This document shows positions 30,680-37,659 of a stretch of 52,323 nucleotides of DNA, in pieces. Each line of letters opens with the position of its first letter. Positions within the stretch are counted from its first letter, which is position 1. Both the position numbers and the translations under genes were made by a program. Origin of the DNA: Candidatus Dormiibacterota bacterium (GTDB lineage Bacteria > Chloroflexota > Dormibacteria > Dormibacterales > Dormibacteraceae); assembly GCA_003169845.1 (NCBI GenBank), contig PNAG01000010.1, forward strand, positions 1 through 52,323, in the 5' to 3' direction. The notes beneath the pieces are model-generated. The model searched no databases, was not told the origin of the DNA, and saw nothing but the letters and a program-made list of their open reading frames with translations.

Positions 30680-32272
30680 CTATCGCACGCGTTGATCGAG
30701 CGCGTTCAACTTATCGTCGATTCTTCGCTCCGACTTTCGCCTCTCCAACTCGTCGCCCGACCCCAGGTCGACGAAGCGGGCGTAGCGAGCCAGCCGGGGA
30801 TGTATCTCCGCGACCCGCCGGAACATTTCCTGCGCCACCCAGCGGTAGTCGGGGTGGCCCTGGGGAGTCGTCCTGAGCTCGCACAGGTGATAGACCTCGC
30901 GCAGGTTCGCCCGGAAGTACCAGCGGACGCGGAAGGCGAGGGGGACGACGTACTGGGCCAGCGCCGGGCCGGCGTCGCGCTCCAGCCTCGCATGCACACC
31001 GGCAGCCGCCTCGACGGCGGCGAAAAAGCGGTCTGCCATGCCGAGCTCGACCAGGCCGGGCGGCACGTCGAAGCCGAGCGCCGTACCCAGCAGCTGACGA
31101 TCCTGGGTGAGCATGCGGTGGCGGTGCAGGTCGCGATAGGCGCCGAAGTTGGCGACGATCTCGAATGTGTACTCGGCGTGCTCCAGCGCGCGCGGAGCAC
31201 GCTGGCGGCGGTTGGCGCGATCGCCCAGCAGGGCCTCCAGGACCTCCGCCGGGTCGCCGCCCTGCTCCTCGAGGCTCATATCGGAGTGCGGAAACAGCGC
31301 GGCGGCCGCCACCTTTCGCTCCGCGTCTGGGTCGTGCTCTAGGAGTCTCACGCTCGGCCCGGGCGCCGGTTCGAGGGCGCCCTCCCGACGGGCCAGGGCC
31401 GTCACCTTGACACGAGTACCGGCCATGCGCTCGGCCGTCGGGCGGCCGTACCGCTCGTCGAGCGCTCTCTTGACGAAAGCCGGGATGACGAGGTCGAGCT
31501 CCCGATGCAGGTCAGAGGCAAGCTGCCGGCACTCCGGCAGCTCGTGCGCCGCCATCTTCGTGATCAGGTATTCGAAAGCCCGGCCGTTGCCGAAGAGGCC
31601 GAGATTGGTCAGCGCCCCCGCGGGAAGCAATCCGCGAAGCAGGTCGAGCGCCTTCGCCCTGGTCGCCGACTTCCACGCCCGGTCGGTCTCGCCCGCCTCG
31701 AATGGAAAGCGCGCCCGGATCGCCTCCGTGACCGGTTCGACCATCCCGCTGTACGCGGCAAACAGCGCGTCCGCCGCGGGCTCGTACTCGGGGTGGGCGA
31801 GCTCGGGGCCGCGATAGAACAGATACCGGCCGTCGGAGCCAGGGCGGTCGAAACGGACGTAGCGCGTCGACTTCTCCAGCGGTGAGATGCCGATCCGGCT
31901 GTCCTCCAGCGCCTTGGCCGCAAGCGTGGAAGTTCGCTCGACGGCGACGTGCGCGCCGGCGAGCTCCGCGACGGAGTCGTCTCCGTAACCCACCAGGACC
32001 CGTTCGTAGAACTCTTCGGCTTTGCGCACCGCGACCATGTCGTCGCTCCCGGATGGATTCCCGGCGAGCGCGGCAAACCCGGAATCCGGCTCGTTGATGA
32101 ACTCCTCCAGCAGCACGCGCCGCAAGCTCTTCTCGGTCCGCGAGTAGCGCGAGAACAGAGCGCCTTTCACCACCTCAGGCAGGTTGCGCAGAGCGAAGAC
32201 CGGCCGGTCCAGGTTCGTGAAGTAGCGCGCCAGCACTGCCTGTTCGGCGCTGGTGAACTCGGTCGGTGGCAC
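30680..32272 (-). CDS. tandem ThyX-like protein
   Basis: A 530-residue protein made of two ThyX-like halves. Half 1 (about 20-250) has LFSRYSRTEKSLRRVLLEEF and VGYGDDSVAELAGAHVAVER. Half 2 (about 290-510) has ANFGAYRDLHRHRMLTQDRQ and YHLCELRTTPQGHPDYR. FAD-dependent thymidylate synthase has the signature RHR followed by seven residues and Ser. In half 2 RHR is present but the Ser is not, and half 1 has RYSR in place of RHR. The standard monomer is about 220-250 residues. Thymidylate synthesis is therefore possible but not assured. GTG 32272 starts the minus-strand operon. Confidence 0.78.
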   Translation of the reverse strand: MPPTEFTSAEQAVLARYFTNLDRPVFALRNLPEVVKGALFSRYSRTEKSLRRVLLEEFINEPDSGFAALAGNPSGSDDMVAVRKAEEFYERVLVGYGDDSVAELAGAHVAVERTSTLAAKALEDSRIGISPLEKSTRYVRFDRPGSDGRYLFYRGPELAHPEYEPAADALFAAYSGMVEPVTEAIRARFPFEAGETDRAWKSATRAKALDLLRGLLPAGALTNLGLFGNGRAFEYLITKMAAHELPECRQLASDLHRELDLVIPAFVKRALDERYGRPTAERMAGTRVKVTALARREGALEPAPGPSVRLLEHDPDAERKVAAAALFPHSDMSLEEQGGDPAEVLEALLGDRANRRQRAPRALEHAEYTFEIVANFGAYRDLHRHRMLTQDRQLLGTALGFDVPPGLVELGMADRFFAAVEAAAGVHARLERDAGPALAQYVVPLAFRVRWYFRANLREVYHLCELRTTPQGHPDYRWVAQEMFRRVAEIHPRLARYARFVDLGSGDELERRKSERRIDDKLNALDQRVR

Positions 32273-32444
32273 GTCCGTATGGTAGCCGTGACCCCAGATC
32301 TTGGGGCCCCAAAACTCCGAGCCCCACTATGTGGGCGGTGCGGTGGCGAGTTGTCCCCTTTTTGTCCCCAACCCTGTTAAGAACTACTTACGAATCGGCG
32401 ACGGTCCGAGGGCGGTCGATGGAACCGGTAGCCTCGATCTGGTC

Positions 32445-33254
32445 ATGGATTGGGCCGCGAGGTGGAAGGAAATCGTGAACGAGCGGGCGGGCGACGCCGG
32501 CCCGCACGCGGACCCGGGCTACTGGGACCGGCGGTCGGCCAGTTTCGCTCGATCCACCCAGGCGCGGGCCGACGAGTTTCTGAAAGTCGTCGAACCGTTC
32601 CTTTCGCCACGCAAGACGCTCATCGACGCGGGCGCGGGGGCGGGTCGTCACGCCGTCCCGCTCTCGGAGCGGCTCGAGTGGGTCACCGCCGTCGAGCCGT
32701 CTGAGGGCATGCGGTCGAAGATCCCGCCGCGGGACAACATGACTATCGTCGCGAGCACCTGGGAGGACGCTGCGGTCGCGCCCGCGGACCTGGTGATCTG
32801 CTCGCATGTCCTGTACGGCGTCACCGACCCCGAACCGTTCATCTCCAAGCTCGATCGCTGCGCGCGCGAGCGAGTCTTCATCATGCTGCGCGAGAGCGAC
32901 CTGCCACATCCGGCAGCCGCAATCCGCGCCCGGCTCCTTGCCGGGCGCGTGCATGGCGCACATCCAGGAAGCACGGCCCCTCGCATGCCTCGCTTCAGCG
33001 ACCTCTTCATGCTCCTGATGCAGATGGGCATCGCGCCGGATGTGCGGTTCCTCAGCTACCCGAGCCAGACTCGGTACGCAGACTTCGATGAGGCACTGGT
33101 GGACGCGCGTGGGTTGGTGGGAGACGCGTGGGACGAGTCGACGGGTCGCTCGATGCTCGAAGAGCTCTTGACCCGCGACGGTGAGGACCTGGTTTTCGAC
33201 GGCGGATCGGTTCTATCGGGAGTGGCGCATTGGCAACCTCGAGCAAAGACCTGA
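32445..33254 (+). CDS. class I SAM-dependent methyltransferase
   Basis: A 269-residue methyltransferase with motif I LIDAGAGAGRHAVPLSE (the GxGxG SAM loop), acidic motif TAVEPSEGM and motif IV DLVICSHVLYGVTD. The N-terminal WAARWKEIVNERAGDAGPHA and GYWDRRSASFARST form a cap. The substrate is not predictable. ATG 32445 is taken as start, giving a 170-base upstream region from the divergent ThyX-like gene that contains GTCCCC repeats. The next gene starts 25 bases inside its 3' end. Confidence 0.87.
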   Translation: MDWAARWKEIVNERAGDAGPHADPGYWDRRSASFARSTQARADEFLKVVEPFLSPRKTLIDAGAGAGRHAVPLSERLEWVTAVEPSEGMRSKIPPRDNMTIVASTWEDAAVAPADLVICSHVLYGVTDPEPFISKLDRCARERVFIMLRESDLPHPAAAIRARLLAGRVHGAHPGSTAPRMPRFSDLFMLLMQMGIAPDVRFLSYPSQTRYADFDEALVDARGLVGDAWDESTGRSMLEELLTRDGEDLVFDGGSVLSGVAHWQPRAKT

Positions 33255-34084
33255 CCCTGCGGCCCATGAGGGCCGCGGACCGCGAGCGCGTCATGGAGAT
33301 CTGTCGCGACGTTTGGGACGGGCACGATTATTTGCCGCGGGTCTTCGACGACTGGCTTGGCGACGCCGGCGCCGCTTTCCAGGCGGCGGAGGTGGACGGG
33401 GTGGTCGTGGGCGTGCAGCGCCTTCGCCCTTTTGCCCAGGGCCTCATCTGGTACGAAGGACTGCGCGTGGCGAGCACTCACCGCCGGCTGGGGCTCGCGC
33501 GCGCCATGCTCGCCTCCGCAATCGCGGAAGCGAAGGAACAGGGGTTCCGAGAGATGCGGCTCGCCACCGGAAATCCCGATGCGGTTCGCATGTTCGAGTC
33601 GATGGGGTTCCGCCGGCTGGTCGACGCGCGATGGTGGCGTGGAGCTCGTGTCGAGGGGGGCGAGCCCGCTCATATGCCCGATCCGTCTGAGGCGCGGAAG
33701 CTGTGGCCGGCCACCGAAAAGACTCCCGGCATCGAGCTTTACAACGGCGTGATCCCCGACTTCAACGGCGCCCGCAACATGGACGCGGCCGAGCTGGAGC
33801 GGCTTGCGAGCATCGGCATGCTGAGGGTCGGCCCGGGCGGCCGGGCGCTCGCTGCGCTGCGGGAGCCGTGGGGCAACAACCTCGCGGTCGCCTTCGTCGC
33901 CGGCCGGGGCGGTGCTCTGCGAGAGCTGCTGATGGCGCTGCGCTTCGAGGCTGACGCGGACGGGCTCGACCACGTCACGCTGACGCTGCCACGCGACCAC
34001 CCGGCCGCCGATGACATGACCGCTTCCGGATACGATCTCGCGAATGACGAGGACAGCAGCTACATCTATGGATTGCTCCTCTAG
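33230..34084 (+). CDS. GNAT acetyltransferase with extended C-terminal domain
   Basis: A 284-residue protein. Residues 1-150 form a GNAT domain (LTLRPMRAADRERVMEICRD, LRVASTHRRLGLARAMLASAI, then GNPDAVRMFESMGFRRL). The remaining 130 residues (YNGVIPDFNGARNMDAAEL to the end) look like a degenerate second GNAT half, with MTASGYDLANDEDSSYIYGL at the end. TTG 33230 is preceded by CGGGAG at seven bases; ATG 33269 is an alternative. It overlaps the methyltransferase gene and abuts the flavoprotein gene. Confidence 0.82.
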   Translation: MATSSKDLTLRPMRAADRERVMEICRDVWDGHDYLPRVFDDWLGDAGAAFQAAEVDGVVVGVQRLRPFAQGLIWYEGLRVASTHRRLGLARAMLASAIAEAKEQGFREMRLATGNPDAVRMFESMGFRRLVDARWWRGARVEGGEPAHMPDPSEARKLWPATEKTPGIELYNGVIPDFNGARNMDAAELERLASIGMLRVGPGGRALAALREPWGNNLAVAFVAGRGGALRELLMALRFEADADGLDHVTLTLPRDHPAADDMTASGYDLANDEDSSYIYGLLL

Positions 34085-35305
34085 TTGACGCGCCGGTACG
34101 TCGTCATCGGCAACGGCATCGCCGGCCAGACGTGCGCCGAGGAGCTGCGCAAGGCAGACACCGAAGCGTCGGTCGTGATGATCGCGGCCGAGCGCCATCC
34201 CCTGTACAACCGCGTGGCGCTGCCTCGCTACCTGCGCGGCCAGGTGCGCCGCGAGAAGGTGCTGATGCGCACGGTTGAGGACTACGCGAGGCAGAACCTG
34301 GAGATCCATTTCGAGACCTGGGCCACGGAGATCGATGCTCGCGGCAAGGTCGTGCACACCAACCGCGGCCAGGAGTTTCCCTACGACGCGCTGCTCATCG
34401 CGACCGGCGGCCGTCCGAAGCCACCGCCCTGGCCCGGCTCCGACGAGGTTTCCGCGTGTCTGGGCTTTCAGACCCTCGACGACACCGATGCGATCCTAGA
34501 GAAGGCGGACGCGTGCGAGCGCGTGCTCGTTATGGGCGGCAGCTTCATCGGTTATGAGCTCGCCGAAGGCGTGAGCTTTCGCAAGAAGTCGAAGTTGACC
34601 TGGATCATGCGCGGTCCATGGTTCCTTCGCTACGTGCTGGACGAGGAAGGCGGCCGGCTGTGCCGGCAGCTCGGCGAGGCCCAGGACGTTCAGTTTCTGG
34701 TTTCGGACGAGGTCGAGAGGTTCGGCCGCACCAACGGCCGGTTCACGGCACGGACGGTCAATGGCCATACGGTCGACTTCGACCTGCTGACCTATGGCGT
34801 CGGTCTCGACTACTACACCGAACCCACACGCGACACCGGGATCGAGCTGAACAAAGGCATCGTCACCGACTCGAAGCTGCGCACGTCGGCGCCCGATGTC
34901 TATGCCGCGGGAGACATCGCCGTCTTCTACGACCTCATGGTCGAGCGGCACAACCAGATGGGCACGTGGGACAACGCGGAAGCCCACGGGAAGGTGGCGG
35001 CGCGCAACATGGCCGGAGCATCGGAGGATTTCTTCGACGTCCCAACCTACACGACGACGATGTTCGGGTCGACGCTGGCTGTGATGGGTGTGACGCCTGA
35101 CGTGCAGCCCGACCTCGAGTCGGTCCGGACGTTCAGCTTCGAGGAGAAGTTCTATCGCAAGCTCTTCTTCAAGGACGACCGCCTGGTCGGCGCAATCATG
35201 ATCGGCCCCCCCAAAGGCCGGAAAAAGCTGATCGAAATCATGCGATCAAGACAGGTGATAGAGCGACCAAAAGAAGAGCTCCTGGACCCGACAAACCTGA
35301 AGTAG
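34085..35305 (+). CDS. NAD(P)/FAD-dependent oxidoreductase
   Basis: A 406-residue flavoprotein of the rubredoxin-reductase/NirB N-domain type. The FAD fold has VIGNGIAGQTCAEEL (7-21), the dinucleotide fold has VLVMGGSFIGYELAEG, and the second FAD motif is DVYAAGDIAVFYD. A C-terminal extension with VPTYTTTMFGSTLAVMGV and FSFEEKFYRKLFFKDDRLVG is common in nitrite-reductase-like or ferredoxin-reductase-like proteins. The electron acceptor is unknown. The TTG start follows the previous stop codon directly (TAGTTG). Confidence 0.88.
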   Translation: MTRRYVVIGNGIAGQTCAEELRKADTEASVVMIAAERHPLYNRVALPRYLRGQVRREKVLMRTVEDYARQNLEIHFETWATEIDARGKVVHTNRGQEFPYDALLIATGGRPKPPPWPGSDEVSACLGFQTLDDTDAILEKADACERVLVMGGSFIGYELAEGVSFRKKSKLTWIMRGPWFLRYVLDEEGGRLCRQLGEAQDVQFLVSDEVERFGRTNGRFTARTVNGHTVDFDLLTYGVGLDYYTEPTRDTGIELNKGIVTDSKLRTSAPDVYAAGDIAVFYDLMVERHNQMGTWDNAEAHGKVAARNMAGASEDFFDVPTYTTTMFGSTLAVMGVTPDVQPDLESVRTFSFEEKFYRKLFFKDDRLVGAIMIGPPKGRKKLIEIMRSRQVIERPKEELLDPTNLK

Positions 35306-35311
35306 TAGAAG

Positions 35312-35357
35312 TCCCCTCTCCCCCTCGGGGAGAGGCCAGGGTGAGGGGCCTGAGCCC
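35312..35357. repeat. family A intergenic palindrome, copy 10
   Basis: TCCCCTCTCCCCCTCGGGG, AGAGGCCAGGGTGAGGGGC, CTGAGCCC. The first 38 bases are nearly identical to 8503-8540, though the loci are 27 kb apart. It follows the flavoprotein gene and may end that transcript before clgR. Confidence 0.8.
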
Positions 35358-35395
35358 GCAACCGGTAGCGCAGAACTGAGCCCTCCGCTGGGTCG

Positions 35396-35401
35396 TATGA
35401 T
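35396..35401 (+). promoter_or_regulatory. possible -10 box of the clgR-like gene
   Basis: TATGAT, one base from TATAAT. It lies 13-19 bases before the ATG at 35415, so the leader would be very short or absent. No clear -35 box is seen. Confidence 0.35.
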
Positions 35402-35414
35402 TTGCCTTGAAGGA

Positions 35415-35852
35415 ATGACTTTCGCCTACAGCGAATCCGCCCGGCTCGTCAGAAGCACCCTCGGCGCCGTGCTCCGGCAGCGTCGCGAGGCCGCCCGCCG
35501 CACCCTCACCGAGGTCGCCGGAGAAGCCGGACTGTCACCGGCGCACCTGTCCGAGGTCGAACGGGGCCGCAAGGAGGTCTCGACCGAACGGCTGCTGGCG
35601 GTGGCTCACGCGCTCGGGGCCCGGCCGGCCGACATCTACGCCGACCTCGCGCGCCTCCTGGGCGCCGCTCCCGAACAGCGAAGCTGGCCGGAGGATCCGC
35701 CCGTGAAGCTCCGCCTCGCCACCGCCTCGCTGCCGCTGGAGGCGCTGCGTAGCGTCGCCGACTTCAGCGCCTACCTGGCGATGGCCAACCCACCGCCCAG
35801 ACCGAAACCACGTATCGGATTCAACCCCACGAACTCGGAGGCTTCGCCGTGA
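35415..35852 (+). CDS. ClgR-like XRE-family regulator of Clp protease
   Basis: About 145 residues with an N-terminal helix-turn-helix domain: LVRSTLGAVLRQRREAARRT, LTEVAGEAGLSPAHLSEVER, GRKEVSTERLLAVAHALG. The sequence LSEVERGRKE is a hallmark of ClgR, which controls clp genes in actinobacteria. The C-terminal half has no known domain. It lies 38 bases before clpP in the same direction. A ClgR-box-like palindrome lies at its start (35423-35433). ATG 35415 and ATG 35397 are both possible starts; neither has a well-placed Shine-Dalgarno sequence. Confidence 0.83.
   Translation: MTFAYSESARLVRSTLGAVLRQRREAARRTLTEVAGEAGLSPAHLSEVERGRKEVSTERLLAVAHALGARPADIYADLARLLGAAPEQRSWPEDPPVKLRLATASLPLEALRSVADFSAYLAMANPPPRPKPRIGFNPTNSEASP
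35423..35433. promoter_or_regulatory. ClgR-box-like palindrome CGCCTACAGCG
   Basis: It fits the published core CGC-Y-N-A-N-R-GCG of the actinobacterial ClgR operator, with TTT before and AA after. It lies at the fourth codon after ATG 35415. Autoregulation of clgR and clpP would fit, although known boxes usually lie upstream of the promoter. Confidence 0.45.
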
Positions 35853-35863
35853 GTTCGCGGGGA
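35826..35863 (+). repeat. hairpin between clgR-like gene and clpP (family E)
   Basis: CCCC-A-CGAACTC / GAGTTCG-C-GGGG, eleven base pairs with one A/C mismatch and a 14-base loop that contains GGC-TTC-GCC. It spans the clgR stop codon and ends 15 bases before the clpP Shine-Dalgarno sequence. No T-tract follows, so read-through or attenuation is more likely than full termination. The same stem with the same mismatch occurs at 49852-49893. Confidence 0.6.
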
Positions 35864-35890
35864 CCCCTGAATGAACCAAGGAGATAACCC

Positions 35891-36493
35891 ATGGTGCCCA
35901 CAGTGATCACCAACGACGGCCGCGGCGAGCGCGCGTACGACATCTACTCGCGCCTGCTCAAGGACGGGATCATCTTCCTGCGCGGCGTGATCGACGACGA
36001 CCTCGCCAGCACGGTGACCGCGCAGCTGCTGTTCCTCGAGAGCGAGGCGCCCGACCGCGACATCCAGCTCTACATCAACAGCCCGGGCGGCTCGCTCACC
36101 GCGGCGCTGTCCGTGTACGACGCCATGCAGTACGTGAGCCCGAAGGTCGCGACCATGTGCACCGGGCTCGCCGCGAGCGGCGCCTCGATCCTGCTCGCGG
36201 GAGGGGATCCCGGCATGCGCATGTCGCTGCCGCACGCGCAGATCCTCATCCACCAGCCGTTCACCCAGGGCATCCAGGGCCAGGCGTCCGACATCCAGCT
36301 GCACGCGCAGGAGATTCTTCGCCAGCGCGAGGCGATGGCACGCATCTACACGAAGCACACCGGCCGGCCGCTGGAGGACGTCGAGCGGGCGATGGAACGC
36401 GACTTCTTCATGAACCCGAAGGAAGCCAAGGAATGGGGCCTGATCGACCTGATCGTGGACAAGAGCCCCCACGCAGCGAAAGTCGCCGTTTAG
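35891..36493 (+). CDS. clpP: ATP-dependent Clp protease proteolytic subunit
   Basis: A 200-residue serine protease of normal ClpP length. The catalytic triad is Ser96 ([14 protein letters not shown]), His121 ([10 protein letters not shown]) and Asp171 ([17 protein letters not shown]). The handle region and the [20 protein letters not shown] block are typical. It forms tetradecamers that degrade unfolded proteins with ClpX or ClpC. AAGGAG lies seven bases before the ATG. Only one copy is in the window; many actinobacteria carry two adjacent clpP genes. Confidence 0.96.
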   Translation: MVPTVITNDGRGERAYDIYSRLLKDGIIFLRGVIDDDLASTVTAQLLFLESEAPDRDIQLYINSPGGSLTAALSVYDAMQYVSPKVATMCTGLAASGASILLAGGDPGMRMSLPHAQILIHQPFTQGIQGQASDIQLHAQEILRQREAMARIYTKHTGRPLEDVERAMERDFFMNPKEAKEWGLIDLIVDKSPHAAKVAV

Positions 36494-36495
36494 AT

Positions 36496-36671
36496 ATGAG
36501 CGGAAACCTCGCGGTTTCCGCTCATCGGCAGTTTGGCGAGGCCAACGTGCCTGCTCACTTTCCCCTAAGGAGGAGATTGTTCAAGAGTGCTGGCGCACAC
36601 GCAAGGTCAGCGACGCGGAGGCATCGGTGACGGCCGGAGTGAATCCGGCCTACAGCGCAGCGTTGGGTAAC
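36496..36671 (+). promoter_or_regulatory. structured leader-like element, copy L1
   Basis: Hairpin 1 has a perfect 13-bp stem (36496-36508 / 36513-36525, loop TCGC), starting two bases after the clpP stop. Hairpin 2 is TTGGC/GCCAA (36533-36537 / 36541-36545, loop GAG) inside GGCA/TGCC. The core CTGCTCACTTTCCCC is at 36551-36565. Hairpin 3 is GGCCGGA/TCCGGCC (36632-36638 / 36644-36650, loop GTGAA). Homology with L2 continues through GCAGCGTT to about ten bases before the epimerase start. Hairpin 1 may also end the clpP transcript. Confidence 0.72.
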
Positions 36672-36679
36672 GAATAGCC

Positions 36680-37648
36680 TTGAACGTGATCGTCCTAGGT
36701 GGCACCCGGTTCATTGGGCGGGCCATCGTGGAGGAGCTCGCCGGCGCCGACCATCAGCTGCTGATCGTGCATCGTGGCAATCTCGAGCCGGACGATATGC
36801 CTCCGGTGACGCACCTGCACGCCGAGAGGCAGGACCTGGCCGCGCACCGCGAAGAGCTGGCGGCTTTCCAGCCCGACGCGGCCATCGACTGCCGTGCGCT
36901 GACGCGCGAAGACTCGGAAATCGCCATTCGCGCGCTGCCCGACGGGATCCGCCTCGTCGTGATCTCGAGCATCGATGTATATCGGGCGTTCGGCGCGCTG
37001 AACGATGACCGCGAGACCGACCCGGTTCCACTGGACGAGAGCTCGCCAGTTCGGCCGACCCGCTATCCATACCGGGGCAAGGCTCCTGGCCTGGACGATT
37101 ACGACAAGCTCGACGTGGAAGACGTCTACCTGGCTCGAGGCGCGACCTCGGTGCGGCTTCCCATGGTTTACGGCCCGCACGATTATCAACTGCGGGAAGA
37201 GTTCATCCTTCGCCGCCTGCGCGCAGGCCGCGACCGGATTCCATTTGGCTCAGGCTCGTGGCTCGCCTGCCGCGGTTACGTCAAGGACATCGCTCATGGG
37301 GTGCACCTCGTGCTGAAAACTCCAGACGCGGCTGGACAAGTCTTCAATCTCTGCGAGGACCGTACCTACTCGATGCGCATGTGGTCGCGGATGATCCTTG
37401 ACTCCGCCGGCTCCAGTGCTGAGCTCGTGCCAGTGGCCGAGGAGCTGCTCCCCGAGGACCTCAAGCCGACCGGAACGATGTCGCAGCACATCGCGTGCAG
37501 CGCCCAAAAGGCCCGGTCGGTGCTCGGCTGGACGACCTCGGACCCGGCGGAGTCCTTGCAAACCACAGTCAGCTGGCACCTCGCCAATCCACCGCCGAAT
37601 CCCGACCTCGATTTCAGCGCTGACAATCTAGCCCTGGGAACTGTCTAA
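36680..37648 (+). CDS. NAD-dependent epimerase/dehydratase-like protein
   Basis: A 322-residue extended short-chain dehydrogenase-like protein. The nucleotide motif is VLGGTRFIGRAI (residues 4-15), and VVISSIDVYRAFG provides the catalytic-strand Ser region. LPMVYGPHDYQ and FNLCEDRTYSMRMW match the C-terminal substrate domain of NDP-sugar epimerase-like proteins. The catalytic Tyr-x3-Lys pair is not obvious, so activity is uncertain. TTG 36680 is the start, nine bases after the L1 element. Confidence 0.82.
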   Translation: MNVIVLGGTRFIGRAIVEELAGADHQLLIVHRGNLEPDDMPPVTHLHAERQDLAAHREELAAFQPDAAIDCRALTREDSEIAIRALPDGIRLVVISSIDVYRAFGALNDDRETDPVPLDESSPVRPTRYPYRGKAPGLDDYDKLDVEDVYLARGATSVRLPMVYGPHDYQLREEFILRRLRAGRDRIPFGSGSWLACRGYVKDIAHGVHLVLKTPDAAGQVFNLCEDRTYSMRMWSRMILDSAGSSAELVPVAEELLPEDLKPTGTMSQHIACSAQKARSVLGWTTSDPAESLQTTVSWHLANPPPNPDLDFSADNLALGTV

Positions 37649-37659
37649 GCTTCGTCGCA

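Noticed and set aside
36566..36631. L element as a known riboswitch (cobalamin, FMN, TPP, glycine, c-di-AMP)
   Set aside because: None of the conserved cores that I know for these classes is present, and the downstream genes share no pathway.
36632..36650. Hairpin followed by a GTGAATCC-like sequence, resembling a type I-E CRISPR repeat handle
   Set aside because: It is single at each locus, with no array of repeats and spacers and no cas genes in the window.
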